Positions 35,536 to 49,059 are shown, numbered from the stretch's first letter. The stretch: DNA of 64,000 nucleotides from Sphagnum magellanicum (GCA_021904315.1 CM038921.1:7904146-7968145), one strand, 5' to 3'. Made by a program: numbers and translations. Notes: generated from the letters alone by a model not told the origin.

Positions 35536-38095
35536 CCAATTTGCAAATGATGAGAATATCATGTAAAACTTTGGAACATAATATAGCAAATTATTCCCAC
35601 GTTGGACATGTCATGATATTCTCACTACTGAAAAAAGCCACAGAATTTGTGGTCATAATGTGATATCCTAACCTATTATTTATATATATTATTTGTATAG
35701 TCATTTTGCGGCGTATACCAAGGGATTCAAAATTTATTCCTCACTTGGGTCGATTTAATCCACCTATCCCATCCCATGAAGTTTGACCTCAAACATTTTG
35801 GTCCTTCCTCAAAGCAAGCTCAAAAACTTAGGATTCTACCTCTATGAAATCGGTAAAGTGGTGATGAAATCTAACATCCATAATTAGTTTTGATCCATAT
35901 CCACTTTTCGAATTTGCATCCTACAAGGTGTATCTAAACTCCTTCCCTAAATGGTCTCTCACAAAGTGGTTTTTTTCAGGAGCAAAAGTTTGCGAATTTT
36001 CTAGCTAAATATTGAGGTGAAGAATCACAAAAGGAGTTTTTCTTAATATGACATGCCCCAAATAACAAAAAGATTATTGAACATTTTTTGGCATCCTCAT
36101 GATAAAGGCAATAGGAGGACACATGTCACCTCCTTGTCACCAAGAGAACATGCAAATGATGCTCCCACTTTTGATATGGATTGTTAGATTATACCCTTGT
36201 CAACCATTGATTTTGTAATTGTAAACTCTTCCATCACACCCATTGTCATTGGTAAATCCTTTCCCTCAAACCTATTTTGGTAGTTGATGTGTGCATTGCA
36301 CATTGCAATGTGCATTATATGCTCATTTGCCATTTTTTTTTTGCAACTTTGAAGCACTTAGCGATAATTCACTTATATTGTGGACATTGTAGTTTGTTTA
36401 ACTTACAAATTGTTACATGTGCACCTTCTAGTTTACAAAAACTAGCACTCACCCCTTAATGCGCACCCCTATTAAAATTTGAGATATTCCTTGCATTTTA
36501 AGGTGGTGCTTCAACTTTCAAGTTTCAAAGGTTTACAAATTTTCTAAAGTCTTGCTCATTTTCATGGTCTTTATATGTGTTTGACACTTGTGTGCAATGT
36601 GCATTGTCATTTCATGATATTGCAACTTGTTCATATAACTATCATTGTTCATATTGTTCATGCTTTAAATGTGTGCATTATCAACTCATCACTATGTTTG
36701 AACTTTGATATATAGCTCAACTTTTTGTCATGTTCTTGTTTTAATTTCAAACTTTCACCTCTTTCGTCACAAACTAGTTGGCTACAAAATGCATTAATTG
36801 TGTGCACTTTGTGTTGTGTGTATGTGAAGAAAAAGTATCTATTTCTTACTCGCAATTACAAAATCAAGAATGCTAATGGTTTCAACGATGCTTCCATGCA
36901 TACAAACTCCAAGTAATTTCAAGTTTCAATATTTATTTGGTGTCTTGGTGGATAGTCTTGCACTTGATAGGTCCATTTGTTGTAGTGCACATGAATCCAA
37001 TAACATGGGTACACAAAGAAACCAAGTGCAAGCCCCTAAATTGCCAATGATTCCACTTCATGTTAGAATCCTTGAAACCCTTGTTGTTATCAAAAATGAA
37101 TTTGTTCCTAGTCCCAAAAGTGGAGGAAGTGCTTAATTGACATCAATTGCAAGTTTTAGGAGTTGTGGGCTTGGTGAAAGTACATTATATAGTCCATTTT
37201 TTGGTGTCATTGTGGTAGTTTTTATAGATTAAAAATAAGTGTGGTAAAATATGTATTAGAATATTGATTGACATATTCGGAAAGGATTTATCTCCTTAAA
37301 TATTTCTAGAATTTTTTTTGAAATTTTCATGATAAAATGTCATCATTTTGCTAGAATATGGAATTTTTAAATGATGTCACAAACCCAATCACAATCCTTA
37401 ACATGTGAATATGGATTGAATATGCCTTTAAACAATGCACATTTTAGTCTATAATTTGGCATGGAGTATGATGTGGGGACAATGATACAACAAAAGAATT
37501 TTTGGAAGGATGTTGACAACCAAAACATTCAAATGTACATTGAATATGGATTTTTTTATAAATTCATTGATTGATTGGAATTAAATAATCTAGATGTTGA
37601 TCCTTCAAATATAAGATTTTATAACATTAAGCTAGGGTTATCAATGTCCTTCCAATGACTCCTTGCCATGTGGCTCCTATAATTTAGATTATAAGTGTAA
37701 ACAATCTTTTTTTTTAATAAACATTGGATTCCACATGTGCCTTAATTGTTGACCTTAGTGTGCAATCATATGGCTATAAAAATGCACTAGGAGAATCCAT
37801 TTAAAATGAGATTGGATTCCTAACTTCTATCAAACATTGTGTATGTATTAGAATTAAGAAGGAAAAGGTTTTGGCATGGCTAAAAAAAAATCTATAAATA
37901 AACATTTATGTTATTAAAAAAAGTTTAATGGTTCATGGTTCATGGTTCATGGATTTAAGAGGTGGGCATGAAAAATTCATGAAATTTTTTATGTTTAGCT
38001 TTCCACATCAATTGTCTTCTAGCAATTTAGTATTGATCAAGCAATAATTAAGGACTTGAAAAATGAAAATGTATATAATTTGTAATGGTTTTTAC
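35536..38095. other. No gene recognised
   Basis: A pair of inverted 12-mers, GAGAATATCATG and CATGATATTCTC, lies at about 35551 and 35610, 47 bp apart. 36297-36314 is a perfect 18-bp palindrome. The rest is AT-rich with only short unrecognised frames. Confidence 0.4.
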
Positions 38096-38099
38096 CCAT

Positions 38100-38600
38100 T
38101 TTTAGCCTATCAAAGAAAGGTAAGCCAATAACAAATTACAAGGATTTAGAGCCATTCCATTTGATTTCTTGAAACCTTCCGATATTTATCCCAAAGAACA
38201 TTACCAAACTAATGAGTTTGTTGGGAAAGGTAGAAAACATGGAGAATGAAATTCTAAAGATTACTAAAATTACTACCCAAAGTTCCAAGTTTGTATCCCT
38301 TAGGATGAGGTTACATCCATATGGGCAATGCAACTTGGGCAAACGTGCATGCTTACATTGTACGATTTGGGATACCTTTGTTGTTGAATGTGTAACATGT
38401 GTTATCTAGATTGGAGCTAATAATCCAACTTTGTTGATCATGAATTTTTTCATGACATAAGACAACTTGAAGGGGGAGGACATTGTTGGAGTGCATTGTT
38501 TAATGGTAAGTGTGTTTTTGTATTAATGGGGTCAACACCTTCCAAGGCTTCAAATCTAAAGTTGTGAAACATCTGTGATTGAGAACACTAAAGTATTATA
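38100..38600 (+). pseudogene. hAT-like transposase remnant, N-terminal/core piece
   Basis: On the plus strand: GKPITNYKDLEPF (about 38120), NEILKITKITTQSSKFVSL (about 38246-38300), a frameshift, NATWANVHAYIVRF (about 38325-38370), then PTLLIMNFFMT (about 38420-38455) and NLKGEDIVG. The order and wording fit the region before and around the first catalytic Asp in a plant hAT-like family; the Asp-bearing segment itself is lost in the frameshift. At least two shifts and several stops are present. Confidence 0.5.
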
Positions 38601-41600
38601 TTCCGAAATGGAAGTTTTTTAATGATTGAAATGTTTTTTTATCTTTATGAAATTTGTAGTATCTACTAAACATTGTGATTCCATATGATTGGAATAAGTT
38701 TGTGAGTCATGTGAAGAGTTTGATCATTATCATATTACAAATGGGTTTTTTTTAAAGATAATAACCATAAGTATGTGATAAATTAAAATTTTGATACTTA
38801 ATCACTTTCAAATGGATAATGACAAGAAATGTGAAATAGGCTATTGTGAATTATTGGGTTTTTTTCTTACAACTAAAGAGGTGCTTATTGGAAAAGAATT
38901 TACTTAGGACTACAAAATTGATTTCATGGATCCAGCACACCTTATCCTAATTTTTGACTATTCTTGTGGAGAGCAAATTTTATACCTAGGAAAATCTATT
39001 GCATGCTAGGAGTACATGAAAAATGGTTTGAGTAATATGTACATAAATAGTAGTGTTTATAGTCTTCAATTTTGTTCCATAGTACATTTTATGTTCATGT
39101 ACATACTATGTGGGGTACTAATGTACATATGGGTTACATTTTTTTTGTAGTATCATTTATTTGAAAATGTATATAAGAGTACAAAGAATATGTATACATT
39201 GTAGCTAATAACACATAGTAGTGTTCCCACCATTTTTAAATTATTGTCTTACATCCATCAATTTTATGTTGCTACTCGTGTAGGTAGGTTTACTAGACTA
39301 CATAGTGGACCTATAACTTATGATACCCAAATGTACCTTCATACTACCCATTTTATTTTATTTTGCAAATTATGTGTTGAAGGCACTTGGTTTTGTTTGA
39401 TTATAACTTGAATAGACATGGTAGCTTGTGTTAGTCAAAACAAAAAGATAATGTATTGTGTTGCAACAATGCAATTACAAGGAATTTAAAAGTTTTATGT
39501 TGTGTGTTGTTAAAATAAAATGGGAATTTTATTTCTTGTTGTGGGGTGAATTGGGATAAGCATTGGTTGTAGCAAGCCTAGATTTTTAATATAGTTTTCC
39601 AATAATTGGTGTAAGTTTGATGTGTACCTTTATTAAGTCTCCATTGAATGGAATTACCATTTCATAATGAATATGGGCATGTGAATCAAAATGGCAAAAA
39701 TGAACATCTTTTTTCAAGCCCCTCCTCAGAATTATTAATGACATAAGTTGATTTCCTTTATGTAAAACACTTGTTGGACAACAATAAGGATTATGGTTCT
39801 TGGGATAATAATACTACCTGGTGATTTGTATGATATTATATGTTGCATTTATCAACAAGACAACATGAAATGTAATTCAAATGGTGCCATTTGTAGAATG
39901 TATAAATTAAAATAGATAAATATGCTTAATAGTACTCATGCTATATACAAATTATATTATTTTGTATGTTTTGATTTTTCTATATATGATGCAACTTAAC
40001 ATTTGATGAGTGAATATCAACCTTTTTTTTCTACTAGATATGTAAAACATCAATGAATTATAACTTAATAGCATACTTATAGTAACTAATCACAGTTTTA
40101 CCTATTTAAACAAGAAAATTAGGTCAAGGTATCATCACACAAACATTTGAAACATGAAATAATACCTAAACCTTGAAACACCTTGATACCATCAACTCAG
40201 AAGTAAGGGGGAAAGATAAGGTATACAACTTACATGAAGTGGTGAACATACTCAAAATCTAATCTCATAAAACAAAATATAGTTAATTGAAATTATACTC
40301 ATAATTCTTTTACAAAGTCATATTATCATCAAGCTCTATTGATCATTCATATATGTGGCCATATACTATTTTGACACATTTGCCATCATAAAATCAAAAT
40401 ACAATTTACCCTAGGCAAAATTGGATGGTTGTTGGTTGTTGACATGTATTTTGTTGACTTTTCTTTCCATCCATGAATCGTTGTTATTCATGGCCTATCC
40501 AACACAACTAAGGGAAATATAGTTGTAAATGTCATTTGTGACTAAAAATTAATCATAGAAACCAATTGTAAAAACCTTGATTTCTTTTAGTATAAATGAT
40601 AAATTTTAAAATATTATTGGCATTTAAAGTTTTTTAATTGGCACATAGTCAAGACATTGACTAATGTTCAACTATTTTGATGACACTATCAACATACACA
40701 TCTGGATGATGAAATGTTTTAAAAGATGGATGAAATGCAATCTTGTTTGCAATTTTATTGTGACCATTTCTCTCAACTAAGTTAAACAACTCTTAAATGA
40801 CTTCAATTTTATACACATAATCACTACCACAAAATGTGGGTGTAGTTCATTAGTCCTTATTCATTAGACCAATGAATTCACTATTTTCCCATTAGGTCAT
40901 GTTCACTATGACTAGTGTATTCATTCAAAATTTAGTGAAATCAATTGACATACAATGACACCTTTGTTGTAATGAATATTTTTAATATTTTTTTAAAATT
41001 ATGATAACATTAAATTACATGTAAATTTTATTTGCATAAATGAATGGTTTTTTTTTGTGCACATAAATATTAACTTTAATTTCAAAATAAAGTTTATGGA
41101 AAATTTGAAATATATGTTAACAATTACAAAATTATGAAATATAAGTTAATAATGTGTATGTTTAAAACATATAATTTATTGGGGTTCCACATTGCTTCGC
41201 ACTTCCAATGACAATGATTAAATTATTTTTTTGGACATAATAATTTTGTCATAATCAATTTTATATTTTCAAAAGATTAAATTTTATAAATTTCAATGTA
41301 TGTCATTTTTTCCATTAATATTTTTTTACATTCTTGATTTGCTAAGAAAAATGCCAACGAAAGTCCAATTCATTAGAAAAGTTCACAACAATATACAAAT
41401 GGACCAAAAAAAAAACATTGAAAGGGTGTAAAACGAATAACAAGATACAAACAGACAAAAAAAACAATTTTGAAATGGTATTTGATCTATGATGAATTAT
41501 AATCCGAAATGACTTTGGAATCATTGCAATGATGATCACCAAAATACCCATCTTACATAAACCAATTCCGATGAAACATCATCATTGGAATTATTATTAT

Positions 41601-43318
41601 GTTGATCAAATTTAGTTTACAACATATATCAAGTAATGATACATAAGTAATGATTTTGTGAAACTCTAATGTTTATTCAATTTTATAGACATGATATCTT
41701 TCCTTTTTGAAAAAAATTGTAATAAAAATCCATTAAACATTAACCTATATAATGTTCAATACATGTAATTTATTATTATCATGTAAATCAAATGTTAGTT
41801 TATAACAAATCAAGTAATGATACATAATTAATATTTTTGAGAAACTTAAATGTTCATTCATTTTTATACATATGACATCATAGTATATATTTAAAATTAT
41901 GATAGAAATTCATTAATTATTAAGCTACATGTAAATCCTTTTTGTATAAATGAATGGTCATGTATGATGAATTTTTTTCGTGCATATAAATATTACACTT
42001 TAATTTCAAAATAGAATTTGATGAAATTTTGAAATGTAAGTGAACTTAATAATGTGTGTGTTCAATACATTTGTAGTGTGTTATTCTTATGTATATTCCA
42101 AAAGAAAATTTACAACATATCAAGTAATGATACATGATTAATATTTTTTTGGATTCAAATATTAGCTATTAATTCCAATAAGTTTTTAAATTTTTAATTT
42201 ATTATCAAGATTTTATTATTTTTTATTAAATTGTAATAATGATTAGAATAGTTAATAAAGATATTTAATAAATTATTATACAATTGTAGAAATTATTAAT
42301 ATTTTAACACTATTATATTTTTAAAATATTTAAAATATTTTCTTATTGAATATTTATTATAATAGTTCATAATATTTAAAACAAATTAGGTAAAAATACA
42401 AATAATAATTTTTAAATAATTAACTGAACCAAACTACAATATTATTATTAATTTTTTGTAATTCTAGACAATTATTAATTATCATTACATTATAATAATT
42501 ATTTTAATTAAAATATCATTTAAAATATTTTTGATTAATTTTATTTTTTACGAAATGTTAGTAGGAAGTTGTAATGAATTAATAATTTTAGAAATATGGA
42601 TTAATTATAAGTAATTAATTATAAATAATCGCTCAAAAAAGTTTAAATAATTATCATGTTATTTAATTTATGATAATGATATATCTAATTGTTTAAATAT
42701 AAAAATATACAATTAAAAATGATTGATGAATAATTACTACAAATAATTAATGTAACTAATTAAACTTAGGCTAGATAAACTATTAGTTTAGATCTAAACT
42801 TAGGAGTAGACTAATTTGTAATTTGGTTGTAATTATATTATAACTATTTGAGTTGCATTTAAGTTACAATTGGGTTACAACTAGGTTACAATTAAATTTT
42901 TTGTACCATATTGTTTAGCTTCCATTCCAAGAATCCAAACTATATAAAGGAGTGCACTAAGATTGTTGGAGAAATATAATAATCATGAAAATGCAATAGC
43001 CATTTAGGATGAACCAATAAAAAAAGTTCAATTCTAAAAGCAAGACCAAATGAAATAGGATTTCATTTGTTAAGTGCCATGTGATTTAGGTCTAGGCCTA
43101 ACATAGGAGCCTAGGTTTAACCCTAGTTTAAATGTTGTATGTTTAGGTGTAGTTTAAATTCCTAGGTTTATACTTAACCTATGTTTAATTTAGGTGACCA
43201 ATGTCCAAGCACCGCATGGCGTAGCTAATGGATGTGGATGTGCAACATGTCATTTAAATATTTGTTGACCCCAAATTTTGTGAGCATGCCATGTATCATT
43301 TAATTATTCGGTGACTTC
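38601..43318. other. Very AT-rich, no gene recognised
   Basis: 42.15-42.77 kb is almost pure A/T with many ATTAATTA-type motifs. AAATCAAGTAATGATACATAA-type text recurs at about 41625, 41805 and 42117 with TTAATATTTTT following, so a diverged repeat of roughly 180-300 bp is present. GTTACAA motifs repeat at 42.83-42.90 kb. No coding frame stands out. Confidence 0.45.
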
Positions 43319-43457
43319 CACTAGTTAAAAAACCACATTTTTCGACTTGTCTTAGGCGACAAAAGTGTCTTTTGTGACTATTTTTGATCAAATATAGTCA
43401 CAAAAGACACTTTTAGTCGCCTAAGACAAGTTGAAAAATGGGGTCTTTCTTCTAGTG
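43319..43457. mobile_element. CACTA-type MITE, 139 bp, TTC target duplication
   Basis: It begins CACTAGTTAAAAAACC and ends TCTTTCTTCTAGTG. The two halves are near-perfect inverted repeats: CGACTTGTCTTAGGCGAC on the left and GTCGCCTAAGACAAGTTG on the right. The flanks are TTC at 43316-43318 and 43458-43460. The CACTA termini and 3-bp duplication define a CACTA (En/Spm) superfamily insertion; at 139 bp with no coding capacity it is a foldback MITE moved by another element's transposase. Confidence 0.93.
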
Positions 43458-43728
43458 TTCAAATTTTGTGGATGTGCCATGTGTTAACATTGTGAATGTG
43501 CCATGTGTCACCAAACCATTAACCAAATGTTCAACTTACACTATGAGAAATTATGTCCATTACAACCATATTACCCTACAACTAAAACTCCAAAATAATT
43601 TATATACAATTACACTACAACTATCCCATGGAAATAAGAGGAATTAATAAAAAAATTATCACATTAGAAGATTAGGGAATTATATTATAGTTGCAAGTTA
43701 ATTGCAAGAAAAACACCTATATGGTTGT

Positions 43729-44618
43729 GTAACCAAAAGAGAGGGTGCTCAAACCAATCGAACACCCTGGCACACACATAGATTCTCTTTGGACAATACT
43801 TCCTGATGTGCTGAAACTACATCGTGAAGTCTGATCTTCCTTCTCTTCTCAGACTCTGATCAGGACTCGACCAACGTGCGCGCCGAGATCCTCACACACG
43901 CACACACTTGCATTCCTAGAACAATTGGACAGTTCACAATACTTGGTCCTTTCGACCAATGACTCTTGGCACACTTATGCTCAGCAAAACCCCCTACTTA
44001 TTTCCTCGACAAGATCGCAACAGCAGACTCTGACAGCACTCTTCTTGACCTGAAGCTTGTTTTCTGCAAACATTGAAAATGCGATCATGTATAAAAACAG
44101 CAAATGTGCATACCACCAAGGGCCATCGCCCGAACATTCCTCTTAGATCCTAACAGTTCATTAAAGAGACTCTGATCTATCTCCAATTCCTAGTCTCCCC
44201 TACTACTTCTTCAAAAGCAAAACTCCCTGATGCCGATTGCAACTGTTTGGCTGGCTACTGGCGCAGCGGAAGAATTTCTGTAACCAGTCCAAAACCTCTA
44301 AACCACCCCACCATTCCTCGATCTGCCCATCCTTCTCAGCTTCCACGCATCATCTGCCCTTCTCCGCTCCCTAGATCACTCTGCTTTCCCTTCCGTTCGT
44401 CCCATCTGATCTCCAAGCTTCCTACACAAGCTACCTATGCACCATTGCCATCCTCACCTCCCCAAAAGCATAGATCCCACTGCCATCATTAAACCCGTTT
44501 TCGGCGGGCTTAACCCTTAAGCCCTTAAAGCAAAATTGGCCTTCACATCTCAGAAACCACAAACAGGTTCCCCATTCGATCACCCCCTTTCTGGTCACAG
44601 TTGAATGTACTCACTTCA
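43729..44618. mobile_element. 0.89-kb insert between 11-bp direct repeats; candidate solo LTR
   Basis: TATATGGTTGT occurs at 43718-43728 and again at 44619-44629, and the DNA between is clearly GC-richer than both flanks, so base composition changes at the same points. If the target duplication is the first 8 bp only, the insert starts TGTGTAACC and ends ACTTCA, giving TG...CA termini. TGTATAAAAACAG at about 44087 could be an LTR TATA box. No long terminal inverted repeat and no poly-A are visible. A solo LTR fits best, but its target duplication is normally about 5 bp, so the class is uncertain. No protein is recognised inside. Confidence 0.6.
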
Positions 44619-44629
44619 TATATGGTTGT

Positions 44630-47340
44630 AGTCAACCATGTTTGATTATTTGGCAAGTTGCACTTTAATTGCATTTGACAATCATATTATTACTAATGTA
44701 AATGTAACTTCCAATCAACAACTACTTTACAACTAGTGTTGTAATTAATGCATGGCCTTGACACATACGATCATGCCATGCATGTGTATTTCCACTTCCC
44801 ATTAGATATGAAACTTTCAATTTGCTTGCAACTAATTTCAATTATGATTCCCATTGGTACAATTAGTTATGTCACTAGATTGCCACTATGTAAATATTAT
44901 AGTCCTATTTTTTGTGACTAATATTCAATCATTCTATTAATGATATTCCACTACATTGTAACTCACAATATCATGTTGGCATTCATACATATCAAATCAC
45001 AAAATTTCATAGAGGATGAAAATGCATTTTTGATAAAGGTAATGTGTATATTCCATAAAACATTCAATAAAGGTGTACAAATGGATATGTCTCTATATAC
45101 TGCAATGTCCTCAATTCAAATTCATGTTTATTATTTAATAATTAATAATTTGTTAATACTTATTAATTAAAATTTAATATGTAATATATTTAATTACGAT
45201 AGATTAATTAATTAAATTGAATAATAAATTATTCACATGAATTCATTAATATAATTTAGATAATCAATTATCTGAATGAACTAATTAACTAATTATATGA
45301 CTTTAATTAATTAATTCGAACAATCAATCTAATTAATTAATTAATTTGAAAATGATTTATTTTAATTTGAAAAATAATTGAAACAAATAATTCAAATTAT
45401 TACTTCAAATAATTAATTATTTGATAATTAATTCACTTATATAATTATCTTTTTAGTTGTATACTTTATAAAAATAAAATCAAAGACAAAGCACACGGGA
45501 AAAAAAATTATACTTGCAACTTAATTTGCAACTAAAGTGCAATTAAAAGATTTAACCCATATACTTTGTCTTCAAAAGCTCATTTCACAAACTATATAAA
45601 GGAGGCATTTTCTCTTACATTTTCACATTAAAATACATGTGCCATTTTGGAATGAACTGATAAAAATATAACTATAAAAGAAAAGCACAAAACAAAATTA
45701 AAAAAATTTATGTGGGTATTTTTTAATTCACCTACCTTTCTATCTACCTACATGCTTGCCTACTGAAGAAAGTAGGTAGGTTGGTATGTACCCTACCAAC
45801 TTACCTACCTATGGCTATGTATTAACCTACATACCTAGGTATATATATATATCAATTAATATGCCATGTGCCATAATCTAAGACCATCTAAAATGAATAA
45901 TCATAATGGACTATGGATACCAATATTTCAAAAAATAGTTCATTAAAAAATCCTCATAGTGCCACATGTTAGATTTTGATGAATGGATGAAAAGTGGCAT
46001 CAACATGACATTATGGTTGTAATTGCATAGTTGGTGAAAAAGAGTTGTTGAAATAGAGTTGTAATGAATTGCAATAGTGTATGATCATATATACAATGAA
46101 TTACATTTCTTACAATTCATTCAACTTGTTCAATAGCACTTATGGGTGTAGAAATACAACGAGCTGCAAATGGTCATTGCAACTCAAAAATTGAGTTATA
46201 AGCCTAGTTCCAAATTATTATTTTTTGATAATGTTACATAGTTACAATTTAGTTGAAATTGCAATTGGATTTTTTGCTAACGTCATTACCAATTAGCGAA
46301 TGAGCTTCATCCACTAGTCCAAAGCAATTGCAAACAATTCTCAACTACAGTGATATGCACTTTGTAATTGAAATCATAAGTAGTGGTTATTATTGTGGTG
46401 TTAACATGTGATTGACACTTTCAACTATGATGTCATTTTTGACTTTTTGTTTTGTAGTTGAAAAAAACATTTCCTAGTTGCAAAAAATATTTTACAACTA
46501 CATTTGTTTGTGTTAACTATATTTTTTAATTGACATGTAGTTGGAGACAAAGTTACAAAAGGAAGGTTTTTTTATTAGTGTTAACTACATCTTAGAGCTT
46601 TTTTTTGTGGATTATGGAGTTGTTATGTTTTTAAGGCCCTTTTGGGTGATTGCTTATTAAATAATCCATTTATTGGTGTCATAAGTGCAGTTTTTATGGG
46701 GGTATCTTTAAGTTTGGTATAATATGTGTTCAGGTTTGAGTGATTTTTAAAAAATGACTCAATTAATTAAAATATAACACTTGAAAAATCAAAATTTCAA
46801 AATTTCAAATAAAATGCCATCATTTCATTACAAGGTGGACTTTTCAAATGATATAAGATCTTTTTATCATAGTCCATAAAAAAAGTTATGGAATTTTTTA
46901 TTACATAATAAACATATTTTTATTTTTTTCCTAGTATGATTGTGAGGTTATTGTAATGTTAAAATAAGGGTTTCCAATCAAATTTAATATTTTTGTTTAT
47001 TAGGATTCTACAAGATTACCAATAGTTTAGAAAGTCCATAAATTATTGAAATGGAAATTTTGATAAATGTTGCTTTGTAAAAAATGACATTACTACCTAA
47101 CATAACATTTGACAATTATAAAATTTCAAAAAACCCATGTTTTTGTTCTTAACTTTAACCTTCATTGATTAAATTGAAACATGTGTCATAATTTGAAAAC
47201 TTGTAAATTTAGGGTTTAGGTATTTTTCTTGCCTCCTACTTTCAAATGGACTAATTTGCATTCCCAAAACATCAAATATTCACATTAGAACTTATGAAAA
47301 AGGAAAATTGTGGACACCACATGTACCACTTTTGGTCCAC
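44630..47340. other. AT-rich intergenic DNA, no gene recognised
   Basis: 45.13-45.45 kb is an extreme A/T stretch of AATTAATTAATT runs. 45.73-45.84 kb is a short CCTACC/GGTAGG array in both orientations. GTTGCAACT/AGTTGTAAT-type motifs are scattered at 46.0-46.6 kb. No element ends were found. Confidence 0.45.
45735..45840. repeat. CCTACC / GGTAGG repeat with self-complementary arms
   Basis: CACCTACC, CTACCTACATG and TTGCCTACTG are followed by AAGTAGGTAGGTTGG and then CCTACCAACTTACCTACC, so the middle can pair with either side. An ATATATATAT run follows at 45841. Confidence 0.7.
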
Positions 47341-47341
47341 C

Positions 47342-48195
47342 TCAAGGTGCATTTACCCTCTTCAAAATTGCAATTGCACCATCCAACTCCCCCTTCCCAT
47401 GCCCTATACAGAAATAATGCCAACTCATTTTGCAACCATAGGACAAACCCAAATAGTGACCACAAAATACATAATTCATGAACCCTTGAATTGACTTGCA
47501 CATCCATCACTCCACACTATATGTTGTGTCACACCTTGATTTGTAAGCCAATTCCAATGTTGTAATAAATAATGTTGGACAAATAGAATATCATGTTCCT
47601 TATCATTAGAGAAATAAAAAATGATAATCTTTGATGACCCTCTAACCTTCATCATTAGATCCATTTGTATGGTCCACTTTGTATGTGATGTGCATTAATA
47701 TTATGACTTAAAATGAAAGCCAAAACATTGATTGTATTTCATTCTAGATCTAAAATCTGTAACTTTCAACAAAATCAATGCGTGATAGAATGCAATTAGA
47801 AGGTAAGTTAACCATAGCCAAGCTACATGAAGTATCCTACCATCTTCCCACAAAGTTGTGAATGATAAACTATTGTAATTTGAGTCATAGGTAATCTAAA
47901 AACATAGAAGTTATAGCTTCCTTGAATGTTTCTCTAATTTTTTTTTTGGCCTCCCTTCATCTATCACCCCAACAATATTTTGCCCAAAGCATCTCCAAGA
48001 CATTACTGAAGAACCATCTGCTAAACATTCATTAAAACATATTAGCAACTAGCCCACCCCACATTTTGCACAATCCCCCATGAGGCAATCCAACTTGTGC
48101 CACTCTTCAAACTCCTTTTTTAGGCAAACACAATCTTCCCACAATTTTGTCACCCTCTTATACACTCTGGTATGGGCTTCACAAATGTCATGTTC
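47342..48195 (-). pseudogene. Remnant of a transposon-encoded WSDG...QFK / GHGKG family protein
   Basis: Minus-strand text in order: EHDICEAHTRV, EDCVCLKKEFEEWHKLDCLM with GDCAKCG (Cys cluster, about 48.05-48.13 kb), GRPKKKL, FIIHNFVGRW, then KEHDILFVQHYLLQHWNWLT (about 47575), HIVWSDGCASQFKG (about 47480-47520), and after a frameshift CKMSWHYFCIGHGKGELDG and ILKRVNAP to a stop at 47342. I recall this block order (Cys cluster, FVQHC...HW, WSDGC..QFK, GHGKG.VDGAGA) from repetitive plant proteins of unknown name. The conserved Asp and Glu suggest a DDE nuclease, which is inference. It has several stops and shifts. Confidence 0.6.
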
Positions 48196-48455
48196 CATAA
48201 CCTTGCTTTACCCATAGACTACACATTAACATGTACAAGCATTTAACACATGTGGTCCCTTTATGTCATCCCTCAATATATTCAGTGCTTGCCACCATGG
48301 CTGTCAAAATCAACGTGATGTGGCCATTTTGCATTAGACGTCATTTCAGTGTCTATCTTGATGTGTCAATGGCATTCATGAAAACTGATGCAAGAGAAAA
48401 ACATTTTACACTTAGGTTACTCCCATTACAATTGGCAACCAAAAACAGATTGGGT

Positions 48456-48740
48456 CACTACAAGATTGGTGATTAAAAACTTTTGGTCACCAATCTTGTG
48501 GTGACCAAAAATTTTCAATTGCCAATCTTGTGATGACCAAAACTTGGTTGCTAATCCTATGGTGACTGAATCTTTTTAGTTGCCATTCATGTGGCAACTG
48601 AAAACTTTCAATCACCATTCATGTGGTGACCAAAAACTTTTGGTCACCAATCCTAGGGTGATCAAAAACATTTCATTGCCGATCTTATGGCGATTGACTT
48701 TTTTCCAATCACCATACATATGGCGACTGGAAGCTTTCAT
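48456..48740. repeat. Array of palindromic 31-32 bp units
   Basis: Eight to nine degenerate units follow the pattern GGTCACCAATCTTGTGGTGACC plus AAAAACTTT. Centres lie near 48500, 48527, 48560, 48591, 48622, 48654, 48686 and 48719, each itself an inverted repeat (GGTCACC...GGTGACC; variants GTTGCC...GGCAAC). The array starts next to CACTACAAGATTGG (48456), a CACTA-like terminus; TTGTAGTT at about 48833 is a weak possible partner. A 70-codon frame across the array is just repeat translation. Confidence 0.85.
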
Positions 48741-49059
48741 TTTAAACTTTGATTGTCTAATTGATAATGGATTGATCTCCACCATTATTTAGTGACAAAA
48801 TTTGATGTTGTTTGGTAATAAAAAACAAACCTTGTAGTTTCAACTCACTTTTTCCTTTGAGGTATGTGGGCCTTATGTTGTTTAACAAACAACCATTGCC
48901 ATATACCTTGAAAGGGAGGGGTGAAATCTTTATGGGTGTTTGAATTTCAGATCATCATATTGCATTTGTAATTGGTGTTAAAATTCAATTATAGATGTGA
49001 AGGTGGAATTCAATTTTATTGTTAAATACCTTAATTATACTAATCAACCTTATTACTTT

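Noticed and set aside
35624..35640. CACTACTGAAAAA, like a CACTA terminus
   Set aside because: No inverted partner or target duplication was found within about 400 bp.
36297..36314. Perfect 18-bp palindrome TGCACATTGCAATGTGCA
   Set aside because: Isolated, with no repeat, promoter or element context; may be chance in AT-rich DNA.
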